Positions 34,845-46,214 of a stretch of 64,000 nucleotides of DNA are shown here, piece after piece. This stretch comes from Orientallactaga sibirica (lineage: Eukaryota; Chordata; Mammalia; Rodentia; Dipodidae). The DNA is taken from NCBI GenBank assembly GCA_036365145.1, contig JAEOAD010000005.1, positions 4,129,501 to 4,193,500 of the forward strand, read 5' to 3'. How positions within the stretch are numbered: the stretch's first letter is position 1; the number at the start of each line of letters is the position of its first letter. Made by a program: the position numbers and the translations under genes. The notes under the pieces are model-generated. The model had not been told where the DNA came from and did no database searches. It was given only the letters and a program-made list of their open reading frames with translations.

Positions 34845-34935
34845 TTCATTCCTTTAGAATATACAACCCAAAGGTTGTTTTATATGTTCAAAATTGTTCA
34901 ACAATCACCCCTGTCTAATCCTAGAAAATAATCAT
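34845..34935 (-). mobile_element. Short ancient L1M 3'UTR fragment
   Basis: TTTAGAATATACAACCCAAAGG and GTTCAACAATCACCCCTGTC match the order of the complement of L1M 3'UTRs. Short and diverged. Confidence 0.5.
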
Positions 34936-36284
34936 CATTATAGATTATAATGAATAAACTTGTAATGTGGGTCTTAACATAAAGTAAATAACTCAAGTCA
35001 AATTAGTTCAGTGAGTAATAGAATGTAACAGGAATATGGATCTGTAGTCTATATCAAAAATGTATTAAAAAATCTTCCAGCCACCTGCATAATCTGGAGA
35101 ATGATAGCCTCTTGACATTTAATATCACTCGCTGCAGGTCTAATGGCCAGATCAACCATGAGGGTGTTTAAATAACAGAAGCCACATTCATTTTCCTTCA
35201 ATAGTTAAAGGTTACAGTGACAACTCCCTCAGGCTCTGACTTGTTCTCTTTTGGTCTTGAGCTCTGTTTGCAAGATGCCAGCACACCTAGATGAAAAATC
35301 AAATTGCAGGTCAGAAATCTCATACCCAGAGCCACTACCTTCTTCTAGGAATTGAGGTTTATTTTCTATTATATCATTATATGTGTATTTCTGACACATC
35401 CTTAGCAATAATTCAGGTATTACAAATACTCTTCATGTCTTTCTTAAATGCACATATCAATTACTATAAAAGATCAACTTGACCAATGCTTACCTGAAAG
35501 TAAATAAAGACTACAAGTCTCTAGAAACGCACAGGTCAGGGCTGGCTTTGCTGAAGGAAAGGAGACAGTGCTGCAGCCCATAATTCTCTGTTCCAGGAGT
35601 CGAGGTGCAGTGCAGATTACTGGGGGTAGGAAAGAAATGTCAGGCCATGGGAAATTAACCTGAGCAACTGAGAAAGATTGCCTCCTTGGGACTTCAATGG
35701 CCTTCATTCTCTTTGTCCAATCTTCTAATCTTGAAAAACGAACCTCAAATGTTTTCTTTCCTTATGCACATAGAATCATCTCCTTCATTCTTTCATTCAT
35801 TTCTTACCCTCTGTAAAACATACCCCTTTTCCATCTCGAGGATAAAAATATCACTTTTTTAAATCTAGTGTTATACATACCCTTTGTTATGCATAAATAT
35901 AATGTTATACATAACCTTCCCTATTTTAAGATGGTTGCTGCCCAACCCATTCTTCCATTGGCCTAAAACACTGGTCTCAAAGTCGCTCTGGACTCTTATT
36001 CAGAGTCCACCAGTCAGGTGACACACCATCAGCTCACTTTCAGCAAGGGATCTGACCACCTCTTGCCACTTTCCCTGTGTCCACCCTCACCAGACTTCTT
36101 ATCATGACTGGCCGCCCAACTGTTACACATACTGAACCACGTTTTTGTCAGTTCTAAGACCAGCAACAGGCAACTTCATTCAGAGAAACAGCCAAAAGCT
36201 CCTGACAATGGCCCACTAGATCTTACTTTATCAGCTCCTTCTACTGTTACTTTTCTAGCCATATCAATTTTTTTTCTTAAGTTG
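34936..36284. other. Unassigned unique DNA
   Basis: About 1.35 kb without a callable repeat. Confidence 0.45.
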
Positions 36285-36540
36285 TTCGTGTGTGTGTGCG
36301 CAAGTGTTTTTGTGTATGTGCATGCATGCATGTGTGTGTGTGTGTGAATGCAGGCTTGCATACACCACAGCATGCATGCGTGGAGGTCAGAGGTCAAGCT
36401 TGAGTGACAGGTCCTGCCTTCTCCATTCTTCAGAGTCAGGGTCTCTTCTCATTTGCCACTGCATTCATCAGGTTGGAGGATCTGCGAGCTTTGGGAATCT
36501 CCTGTCTCCTCCTCCCTCCTCACCACAGGCTTTCTGAGAT
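36285..36540 (-). repeat. TG-rich and B4-like fragment
   Basis: GTGTGTGTGCGCAAGTG to TGTGTGTGTGTGAATGCAGG, then GCATGCGTGGAGGTCAGAGGTC, resembles the 3' portion of a B4/RSINE on the minus strand. The tRNA-like part is not visible. Confidence 0.45.
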
Positions 36541-36599
36541 TATCCAATGCATGGATCACTCGGCTTCCTCAGCTAGCTCTTCCCCACCCGAACTCCCCT

Positions 36600-37920
36600 T
36601 CAATGTGTCAACACTAACACATTACCACTCTTACTGCTCATTTTTAACTTTTCATTCACAATATCCACTCCCAAATTTCCCCACCACTGCAGCCCGTCTT
36701 CTTTCCAATGAGTGTTCTTTAATTTTGATGTCATCATTTCTGTCCTCCCATTGCTATTGCGTAGGTCTTGTGTAAGTAGTGTCAAGCATGTGTGAGGTCA
36801 TGAACATCAAGTGTCTGGATGACAGCACTGTAAGCTGACGTCCTCTTCCTTTGGCTCTTACATTCTTTCTGCCACCTCTTCTGCAACGGTCCCTGAATCT
36901 TGGAGAGTGTGATAGAGATGACTCATTTAGTGCTCAACACTCTACTGTCACTTCTTAGAAATATGTTGAGTCACCCCAGTAGTCATTGTCATCTGAAAAG
37001 AGAAGCTAATGTAAACAAAAATGAGAGTAGCTTTAGTATGTGGCCATAAACATAAGTGTGTACAGGACAGTTTGTTGCATATTTATGTATGTATGTTTAT
37101 AAATATACACAAATCTACATACATATGTTTGCATTTACATACACATATATGGATTTATCCAGACAACAGTAGTATTTTGTTCCCTCTAGGACTTATGACT
37201 TCCCAAGCCATAGGCTTTTGACTAGATTTTCAGTACCAGGAATGAATTCCCTCCCCTGCAGCGGGACTTCATTCCAATAAGAAAGCAGTTGGTTTCCCCC
37301 ATAATAGACTTAACACGATTACACCAGTTGGTATATTTGGCCTGGTTGACCAGCCATAAAGCTTGTGGGGTCCACTGCTGGTTAAGACCACTGATGACTT
37401 CCCTCTCCCAACAGACTGTGTGCTGCATAGATCTTTCCAGCATCCTGACAGCTTACCAACAGGGAGAAGGCTTCCAGCTCAGCTTCAGTTTGATTTCTCG
37501 GTATTCTGTAGCCCAAGAATGTGGAGTCTTCAGCAGTCGGGTCCTAACATCTAGTTTTGATGGGCAACCAAGAACCTTTGGCAATAGCTTGTAATTTTTG
37601 GGGGTGGGGTATCATAAGCCTCCCTGAACAACTCACTGGAAGCCATCCCATCCCTGGCATGACATCCACTGTTCATGAGCTCACTGCCTGTCTTTGCCTC
37701 CGGGCACGTGCACAATCTGCTTCTCGTCCTGGAATCCACAGGACCCACACTCTGTTACTGTAGGTTCCCATGAATGCTTCCTTCTTCGGGAGCCCTCCTC
37801 CCATTCTTCTCCCCAAAACCACTCTCGCTTCGCCAGGTATGGCCACACTCCATAGAGCCAGGAACCTCCCCTATTCAAAACTTCATTCTGATATTTAAAC
37901 GGATAGTGCCACACAACTAC
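36600..37920 (-). mobile_element. LINE-1 3'UTR, about 1.3 kb
   Basis: Homologous along most of its length to 55712-56915 (for example TTTTGATGTCATCAT, GAAGGCTTCCAGCTCAGC, GATGACTTCCCTCTCCC) and, in the opposite orientation, to 44590-45178. The latter ends in a GTCAATAAAA tail, which fixes the direction as minus here. ORFs on the strand opposite to L1 in this region are meaningless. Confidence 0.7.
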
Positions 37921-38319
37921 CAGAATATCTGAAACTCAGGGAATGGAGCTTACGTGGGAAGAGCAGGGCCAGTTTGTCAAGCAGGTTTTCAGAAATCACA
38001 AGATTGAACAGAAGAGATTGGCACTAGGTCTTATTATGGTAGTGGGGTTCTCTGAATAGTCATGTTCGCTGACCGGGACAACCAATGACTTGCATGGTGT
38101 CCACTTCCGGCCAAAGAGAGGAACATCCAGGTTTTCATACCAGCTTGCTCAGTTGAGGGACAGAAGGAGAGAGTAGCATGGAAGGGCTTGCAAGCTGTCA
38201 GCAATCAAATGCCAAAGTCAGGAGCTTTATTATACACGCCTTTCTCTCCTTAGCTTTTCTTACTTTCATCCTCACCTAATGAGTGATTTACTTTACACAG
38301 CTAAGCAGCATTTCCTCAC
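37921..38319. other. Unassigned unique DNA
   Basis: No recognised feature. Confidence 0.4.
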
Positions 38320-38436
38320 CCTACTTAGAACGTAAGCTCGGTGGACAGGCTATGAGTCTTTCCGTGTTTCTACACTCTGGTCCCAGAAGAGTGTTTTTCA
38401 TAGCATAAAAACTCAATCGTTTTGAGAAATCAATTC
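38320..38436 (+). mobile_element. Possible L2/MIR-type 3' fragment
   Basis: CTTAGAACGTAAGCTCGGTGG followed by GTGTTTTTCATAGCATAAAAACTC resembles the 'GTAAGCTCC...AGTAGGTGCTCAATAAAT' end of L2-type repeats. Weak. Confidence 0.35.
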
Positions 38437-38654
38437 ATCTTTGTTTCTTCTGCATTATAAGTGCCATGCATTTCACAGAAATGAAACACTCATTTGAAAG
38501 GATGACTAATACTCAATAAAATTGCTGACAATAATGTGTATTAGGTTGTCCTTTCTAAAGTAAGAACTATTACAATGATTGCACTCATCCTTAGCCATGC
38601 TGATGTCACAGAAACAAACTCCTTGGAAAAATTATACATCAAATGTACCTTTAT

Positions 38655-38683
38655 TATTATTGTTTTATTTACTTGAAAAAGAG

Positions 38684-38734
<51 letters not shown>

Positions 38735-38852
38735 GAGAGAGAGATTCAGAGAGAGAGAGAGAGAGAGAGACTATTCATCTGCCTACATTATCCTGGAGAA
38801 TCAAACCTGGGTCCTTTGGCTTTGTAGGCCAGTATCCCAACTACTCAGCCAA
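38655..38852 (-). repeat. Dip-like SINE with compound microsatellite
   Basis: TATTATTGTTTTATTTACTTG, then (CA)n (TA)n (GA)n at 38686-38771, then GAGAATCAAACCTGGGTCC and TTTGGCTTTGTAGG. The middle of the SINE is lost. Confidence 0.85.
38686..38771. repeat. (CA)n(TA)n(GA)n compound microsatellite
   Basis: Three dinucleotide runs in sequence, inside the minus-strand SINE. Confidence 0.97.
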
Positions 38853-40688
38853 AGTAGTAATAATAATATAAATAATAATAAAAAATATTATTTTTTAAAT
38901 ATAGCAAAAATTTATGTAAGCTGTTTTTATCATCTCTATAAATGATAATTTGTAGATTTTTAAAATTCAAGTTAATACTTTCCAACAATGGCTCTAAATT
39001 AATGGGGCAGTTATTTTGAAATGTAAAATTGTCTCTTGGATGTTGTGAGTCCAAAACTTCCCATAGACATTGAATTATTTGGCCAATAGCAATGACCTCA
39101 CATTCCTGCTTCATAGCTCAAGGCTGAGAAACTGTCCAGAGCAGTGATGCATATAGTACCATTATGACTGATTATTCTTAACAGCATCTATGATGGTTGC
39201 AGTCAATAACGTATTTTAAGATGAACCTAAAATAATTTCCAATGTAATATTACTTTGACCTGCAACATACTATTAATTGAAGTCGAAGATACATGAAGTT
39301 AGTTGTTAAGTTGTAGGTTTGTGTCAGTAAAGAGACAAATGTGTCTGACAGAAATGAAACTTCTAATTGGCAGTCTATTTTCCTATGGGGTTATAATTTA
39401 TAAATATAGGAATAAAAGCTACCCTGAAGATATTTGAACCAGCTCAATAACACTGCTACTGCTCTCATTTATGAATCAAATAATTCTGGACGTGTTCATT
39501 CCCTGTTTCTAAGTTAGGAAGTTAGAAAATTATCCTTTGACTCATCATCTGAATGTCAGCACAACAACAAAATAAATTTAAAAGGGGAAAATGGAGACTA
39601 AACACCTTAGTAATCCCTCAGGGAAGTAATTTGATAGTCATTTTCAAAGAGAGAAAGTTTAAGACTACAAGGCAGTCATGAAATCTCAGCATGGCGTTCA
39701 CAATTCTAGATTTTAAATGCAATAGTCCATGGCTGAGAGTATCTAATGTAAGGGGCTGAAAAGCTCAGTCATTTCTATAACCATAAAAATATGTTTCCAA
39801 CATTTGACAAGTATCATTTTCTTGTGATCCCACAGAGGTTTAACTTCCAAATCATAATGCCAGCATTTTATAGCAATAAATATCTCTTATGTTTCCCTTC
39901 CTTTGGCAAATTTTCTGGAATGAGGTTAACCTTACAAATATATCTCATATATCAGTCATGACCAAGGTCATGCCAGGCAAGTGACAGTGGTCGGTAATAA
40001 CCCGACAAAAGTAATGGTCAGATGTGGGCAATAGCGTGGAGCTGGTGAGCTGTGCCTCGTCCATAAGTCACGGCGGCTCTGTGTATTATCACACCATCCC
40101 ATTACAGGACCAGCCCGCAGGCAGCGAGAGTCTCAATCACCATGCAAACCAGCTTCTGCAAACACAGCCAAGGCCCCATCTCAGACCCATATTCACTGAA
40201 ACCAGCAGCTTTTCACGACTCTTGAGTTTTTAAAATCTTGTCTGACATGCTGAAACGAAATGCATCGCCTTCTCATTAGATAGAGCTGGAGTTAGCAGAG
40301 TCCTCGCTGGAACGTGTTTTGGAAGGAAAAGCAATTACCCACAGACAGTCACTCCCTCCTTCCCTGTGTGCATTCATTCCTGAACCCCATCTCCCTTCAC
40401 CATCCTCATCTTAACCTCTTCTTCCTCCACAGTGACTTTGGAGGGTGCTGCGTCCAATTGCATGTTCATAAGAATGTTACCATTTGTGCACTAGACTGTT
40501 AAAAATCTCTATGACTCCTTTTCCTGATCTGTTCTGAAATAAATTCTGTGTACGCTCACTTGGCCATTGGGGTCTCATAGGAGACAGAGTGGAATCTGGA
40601 TTGCGGCTTTTCGTGCTTTTCTAATACCCCCCACTAGCACCTCTTTTAACCTAATCCATTGTGTGCATTTTACCCTTTCACTTTACCA
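38853..40688. other. Repeat-free unique DNA, 1.8 kb
   Basis: One of the longest stretches without a recognisable repeat in the window. No gene recognised. Confidence 0.5.
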
Positions 40689-40790
40689 TTACATGGATGG
40701 GACAGGTTGGAGAAATGATAAATGTTTTGTTCATTTTCTGTATTTACATACTCTGCTGATGAGAAATTCTCCCAATAAAATGTTACGTAT

Positions 40791-41074
40791 TGGCTGGAGA
40801 GATAGCTTAGTGGTTAAGGCGCCTGCCTCCTAAGCCTAAGAATGCTGGTTCCAATCTCCAGCGGTTCCCATCTCCAGGTCCCACGTTTAGCCAGATGCAA
40901 AGTGACGCAAGGGCGCAATGCTGCACTTGCCCACAAGGGGGCGCACGCATCTGGATTTCGTTCACAGCAGCTGAGAGACTGCTGGTGTGCCCATCTCTGT
41001 CTCCCTCTCCCTCTCTGTCTATCTCTGTCTCTCTCTCCAAAACTAAAATAAAAAAAAAAATTAAAAATTTTTTT
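40791..41074 (+). repeat. Dip-like SINE, long variant with CTCF-like motif
   Basis: TGGCTGGAGAGATAGCTTAG head. The B-box region is duplicated as in the 7434 copy (GGTTCCAATCTCCAGC then GGTTCCCATCTCC). CCACAAGGGGGCGC at 40931-40944. AAATGTTAC on both sides serves as target duplication. Confidence 0.96.
40931..40944 (+). promoter_or_regulatory. CTCF-like motif in SINE
   Basis: CCACAAGGGGGCGC, identical to the 7572 and 31728 copies. Confidence 0.55.
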
Positions 41075-41185
41075 AAATGTTACATGGATGGGACAGGCTG
41101 GAGAAATGATAAACAAATGTTTTGTTCATTTTCTGTATTTATGTACGCTGCTGATGAGAAATTCTCCCAATAAAATGTTACGTAT

Positions 41186-43687
41186 AAATTTGAAAAACAA
41201 AAAAAGAATCCTGATTTGTAAAAACAGAAGCAATAGTGAGTGACTCTGATCTGGGTACACCGTCATTCTCATCTGTACGATGGTGTGTGTTTGCTCTCCT
41301 TGACTACATACAGTGTGGGAGTGAGTTCTTCCTTTTCTTTCTAGGAACCAGGAAGGCAGAAGAAAGAGTCAGCCATCAGAATCATAGTAACATGCTTCAG
41401 TGTGTTGTACCATTTTGGTTCAATAAAATAAAAGAATAAGGTATTTCACTTTTACTTATTAGTTATAAATTTTCAAAGATGAGCGTATGATTTGATGTGG
41501 AAAAAATGAATGAATGATATGACAGTTACTCTACACTGTCAACAAGACAGGATCTAGAATCACCTAGAACACCAACCTGTGGGCATGTGTATGAGGAATT
41601 TTCACAACAAGCATGTACTGAGTAAGATGCTAATGAAGAGTGCACCGTCAATAAAGAAGTGGAACACTAAATAAGCTCTTGGCTGCTAAGCAATGCCATG
41701 GAGTGGATTTTTTTTTTTTTTTTTTTTTGTATACATGAAACAGAGAGGCCTTCAAAGCTTAACTGTTATTCAAAACCTCATTCCAGCAGCTGCTGAGTTC
41801 AGGATCATGGGCGTGCTTGCTACTTCTACAGTGTTTCTTCGCTTGAATCAACCAATAAGTTGACTTTGTTTGTCCAAATAGTACAAAGTTGTAATTATGT
41901 GAACAGATAACTCGAGTCTCCTGGAAGGGACTCGTAATGGTTTAGCCTGGGAAAATACAGAATTAGAGAGAACACAGGGCTGGGCTTTGCAACTACATCA
42001 ACATCTAAATACCCGATTCTTTCCATCTAAAACTAACTTACTTTGAAACTTAAAAAATGGCAATAATCTCCAAAATTACCATACTCTTTTTGTTCTTCCT
42101 CCAAAAGAGGCAACATTACCCTCACACTCATGTCCGCATGTTCATAGCCCAGAGAAAACCCTTTCTGAACCTTTATTCTCCGCCAGTTTCTCACATACAT
42201 ATGCAGATGCCCTCCCATCACCCTGCATCATGTACCCGAGGTACTTGTTAGTTTTGAAAGGTGTAAGTGAATATTGGTAAGTACCTGTCCCCCTCCTCCA
42301 CTTGATTAGACACCACAGAAGGACAGGAATTCTATTTTCTCTTCTGTTTCTGGTACTGTTTAAAATGCCTAATAAAGCTGAAACCATAAGCAGATTTTCA
42401 ATGCTTATGTTTTAAGTGAGGAAGCCACAGAACAAATTAATGAATGCAAGTTAATATGTCCTTTATTCTGTGCATGACACATGAAGGTGAAGTAAGCTGA
42501 ATATGCCACCCCAAAACTTGCTATTTGGCATAAAGCTCATTTTTGAGATAAAGGCAGACAAAAGAAAAGCAGTTTGCCCTCTCCCAGTTGCCGAAAAGCT
42601 GGAAGTGCATTAAAAAGTTGTCGCTCTCTCTTCTCTACAAGGAAGCTTCCTCACTGAAGATGGCAGGCATGAAGCCAAGCTCGCAGTAAACTAATTGCCT
42701 AACAGAATGAAACCCCTCCTTACAATGCACACACACATGTTCCTATAGTAAGGTTTCCGGATACGATGTTCAAGTATGAGCCAGAGACTCTCCTGCCTTT
42801 CACAACCATTCTGACGTTCTCAAGCTGAAGAGGCAGCCATGACCATGGAGTCCTTTGGGGGTTCATACCATCTTTTCTCTATCTGCGTTATTGTCAACCT
42901 AGGCAGTCTACCCTTCTGCTCAGCCCCCAACAGGGTTGACCACTCTGAAATGAAAAGACCCACCCTTGAATTTTACTATCTACCGTCATTTGGGTTCCCA
43001 CAAAATTCATAGCATATTCTAGCACCACAAAATGTCCCAAATTTCCAAAGTATAAAATTAAAATAATTTTTAGACAATTACCTATAACTTCATCTGCTTC
43101 TACTACAAAAGAAAAGAAAGCAAAGTTGAGAAATATACTGAGATTTTTAAAAGGTTACTTCAAAGGTCTAATGACAAATATAAATATCAAATGATAACTA
43201 CCCCAGAAACTTCAGGGCTTGGCAAATTTCTGGAGAATGTACTTCTACTCCTGGAAAAGTTTAAAAAGACAAAAAGAGAAGGTCGTCCAGTTTCCATGAA
43301 ACCATGCTTGTTAATAAAATGTTATCCATGGCTTGAAAATAGGGCAAAAAGTCATATATTTTTAATAATATAGAGATAGACTGTCTGACTCCCTCAGGAC
43401 ATGCACATTGTTTGACTTACTGATTATCATCGATCATACCTACCCCATGTAAAGCTAGAGTTGTACAAGACTACGAAGTTAAACATGAGTTTTGTTGAGA
43501 GACATGCAAACACTTCCATCAGACAGAAATATAACAATAAAGGTTACGTAGTCATTGTCCCACATGATGTGTCCAGTTTTGTGTCCTTCCCCAGTAATAT
43601 TACCACAGCATCATCACCTATCCTCGTTGCTGCACATGACGAATCCAGTCTTTAATAAATAACAATCACTAGATGCACACGGGGGGG
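41186..43687. other. Largely repeat-free unique DNA, 2.5 kb
   Basis: Holds a poly(T) run at 41709-41729. A weak L2-like stretch may lie at about 42290-42390 (GGACAGGAATTCTATTTTCTC, CCTAATAAAGCTG). No gene recognised. Confidence 0.5.
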
Positions 43688-43858
43688 TGGGGGGCGCATG
43701 CATCTGGGGGTTCCTTTGCAGTGGCTGGAAGCCCTGGTGCGGCCCATTCTCTGTCTCATTCTCTCTGTCTCATTTTCTCTCTCTATTTCTCTCTCTGTGA
43801 CTCTGTCTCAAATAAATAAATAAATATAAATAAAGAAATAAAAATAAAATTAAATACA
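43688..43858 (+). repeat. 5'-truncated Dip-like SINE
   Basis: Starts at GCGCATGCATCTGGGGGTTCC after a G-rich run (43681-43694) and goes through GCAGTGGCTGGAAGCCC to an (AAAT)n tail. The tRNA-like promoter half is absent. Confidence 0.9.
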
Positions 43859-44589
43859 AACTATTGTATCAACCTAACAAAGCAAGGAGTTTAGACTAGA
43901 CTTCCCAAAACGTCTGACAACAGCCCTGTGTATCTTCTGAATTATTTATTATGAACCAGCACGGTAGCTAGAAATGACATGTTTGGTTTCTAATAATGCT
44001 CAATCAAAAGCAAATGTAATTGCAGGCCCACTGGATGCTGGGAGTTGCTTACAGGCATTGTCATGAGTAACTTAAACTGAGAGATAAGGACATTGAGGCA
44101 CCAATGGAAGCTGCTTGCCTGCAGCTGGAAAAGTCATCCCAGTTTCTTATTCACGTCATAGGTTGACTGTGTACGTGTTCAGGAGAAATGAACAAGTCAT
44201 CTGTCTGTCATTCTTGCCCCATGGGCCTTGTGGACTAGTGGAGATGAGCCTCAGTCAGATTGACATTCAAGGAGACTAAACACTGGTAGGTGCCGTTTGG
44301 GATGGAGAAGTTCAGGAGTGACCGCAGAGCTCTGGGTGCCTGTCTCCCTCCCCCATTCCACGGGCCACCTGCTGTTGAAACCTGCAGTTTCTGAAACTCG
44401 CTGACTTCCCGCTTATGCATGACATGCCTGCCACCTGGTGTTTTGGCTAATACCTCATTTCCTGGCCCATTGTTGGAGGTCATATGGTCTCTTTGGGATT
44501 CTGAGAGCAAGGCCTTCCTCCTCCTGAGACCATGCTCAGATGGTAGACTTGCAACACACAGGAAGCAGAAACCCCACCTCTGCCAGGTG
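43859..44589. other. Unassigned unique DNA
   Basis: No repeat matched. The 174-codon minus ORF (44235-44759) and 147-codon plus ORF (44419-44862) extend into the L1 3'UTR to the right and overlap each other; neither shows a protein motif. Confidence 0.45.
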
Positions 44590-45178
44590 CTCGAGAAGCT
44601 TCTCTTTTCAGAAGGTGATGCCCTCTGGGATGACTCAGAAGGCACCATGGTGTTGAGAAGAAGGGACAGAGGAGTACTCAAAGCTGAAACATCTCTATCA
44701 CACCTTCCAAGGCTCAGGGTCCATTGCAGAAGAGGTGGCAAGAAGGAATGTAAGAACAAAAGGAAGGGTAAGACTCCTTACAATGTGCTCTTCCAGACAC
44801 AAAATGGCCTGGATATCCATGACCTCACAGTGCCTGACACTACCTATACAAGACCATCATAATAGGAGGAAAAGATCATGACACCAAAATAAAATGGAAG
44901 AGGGAGGACAGGGAGGAGGACAATGGAGCCAATACTATGAATGTAAAATCAGAATAATATAAATAAATAAATTTTTAAAAATCACCTTGAACCCTATAAC
45001 TTTGTATAAACATCATGGCAACTCAAAATATTTAAAAAAAAAAAAGACTGAGAAGAGGAAAGGGTCTGATGGAGAGTGGAGTTGTGAACAGGAAAATGGG
45101 GATGGGGAATTACCATGGTTTATTGTCTATAATTGTGAAAGTTGTCAATAAAACAATAAATAAATATAGAAAAAGCAA
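44590..45178 (+). mobile_element. LINE-1 3'UTR with poly(A), 5' truncated
   Basis: GATGACTCAGAAGGCACCATG, ATCTCTATCACACCTTCC and AAGACTCCTTACAATG match the complement of 55860-56340. It ends GTTGTCAATAAAACAATAAATAAAT. It is interrupted at about 44908-45045 by another A-tailed piece. Confidence 0.75.
44908..45045 (+). mobile_element. Small nested L1 3' terminus
   Basis: GGGAGGACAGGGAGGAGGAC, ATGGAGCCAATACTATG and ATAATATAAATAAATAAAT match the complement of 11885-11960, the distinct L1 end there. It is followed by more A-rich sequence (to about 45045), after which the host 3'UTR resumes with GATGGAGAGTGGAG. Confidence 0.65.
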
Positions 45179-45191
45179 AGTAAGGATGTGG

Positions 45192-45735
45192 GCATGGAGC
45201 TAGGGAACTGGCTCAGTGGGTACAGTGCTCACCGTGCAGACATGAGAATGTGAGGTGGGATCTGCAGCACCCAGAGAAAATGCTAGGCACGATGGCATGA
45301 TGGAGCATGCTGTGAATGCCAGCATTAAGAAGGTGGAGACAAGGAACCCCCGGGGCTCACTGGCTAGCCAGTCTAGGTGAATCAGTGAGCTCTATGTTCA
45401 GTGAGAGACCCTGGTCTCAAAAATAAGCTGGAGAAATGGCTTGGTGGTTTAGGCACACGCCTGCAAAGCCTAAGGACCCCGGTTCAAATCTCCAGGTCCC
45501 ACGTAAGCCAGATGCACATAGTGGCACATGCATCTGCAGTTCATTTGCAGTGGCTAGAGGCCCTGGCGCACCCATTCTTCCTCTCCCTCTCTCTGTCTCT
45601 CCCTCTCTCTAATAAACAAACAAACAAATAAATAAATAAGGTGGAGACCAACTGAGGAAGACCACTGACATAGACTTCTTGCCTCCACACACTTGTGCAC
45701 ATGTGCACACACATGTATATGCACATGCATGCACA
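45192..45735 (+). repeat. B4/RSINE-like SINE split by a Dip-like SINE
   Basis: GGAGCTAGGGAACTGGCTCAG (tRNA-like head), GCCAGTCTAGGTGAATCAGTG and GAGAGACCCTGGTCTC precede the insertion; GGTGGAGACCAACTGAGG and TTGCCTCCACACACTTGTGC follow it. The older B4 was hit by the younger SINE. Confidence 0.8.
45424..45641 (+). repeat. Dip-like SINE nested in B4
   Basis: GAGAAATGGCTTGGTGG A-box area, CCGGTTCAAATCTCC B box, AATAAACAAACAAACAAAT tail; AAATAAG on both sides fits a short target duplication. Confidence 0.95.
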
Positions 45736-46017
45736 CAATACACATGCAAAAAAGAATATGGTCATATTTTTATCATATAGGTTATTGTTAATAACTTTGT
45801 CTTATAAAGAAAAGCAGGCATACCCAAGCATGTGGATATTGAGAGGTCATAAACAATGAAGCAAAAGAGATTAATTTTAGAAATTTGTATTGATTTATGA
45901 GATGAAATATCTTTAAAATAGTAGCTAACAGAGCTACTAAAATTCTACTTTTCTATTTTGTAAGTGGCTACATATCATAAAATGATGTACATTCTTTAAT
46001 TTCTTAAATGTCTATTT

Positions 46018-46214
46018 TTTAATATTTTATTTATTTATTTGAGAGAGGACGAGGCCGATAGAGAACGGGCACACCAGGGCCTCCAGCCACTGTAAGTGAA
46101 CTCCAGATGCATTCATCACTTTGTGCATCTGGCTTATGTGGGTGCTGGGGAATCGAACCTGGGTCTTTAGGCTATGCAGGCAATCACCTTAACCATGAGC
46201 CATCTCTCCAGCCC
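46018..46214 (-). repeat. Dip-like SINE
   Basis: TTTATTTATTTATTTGAGAG, CACACCAGGGCCTCCAGCC, GAATCGAACCTGGGTC and GAGCCATCTCTCCAGCCCC. The B-box complement is close to consensus. Confidence 0.96.

Larger units (their letters stand above)
40689..41185. repeat. ~100-bp direct repeat with a SINE between copies
   Basis: TTACATGGATGGGACAGG starts a copy at 40689-40790 and another at 41080-41185; both end CAATAAAATGTTACGTAT. They differ by a few substitutions (GGTTGG/GGCTGG; TACATACTC/TATGTACGC) and a 4-bp insertion (ACAA) in the second copy. The copies share TTAC at the junction, consistent with a tandem duplication into which the SINE later inserted. Confidence 0.95.

Noticed and set aside
43681..43694. 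G-rich run as a G-quadruplex regulatory element
   Set aside because: One short G-run with no four-tract pattern beyond GGGGGGG and GGGGGG; sits at the truncated edge of a SINE.
44235..44759. 174-codon minus ORF, overlapping a 147-codon plus ORF
   Set aside because: They overlap each other on opposite strands, run into an L1 3'UTR and show no protein motif.
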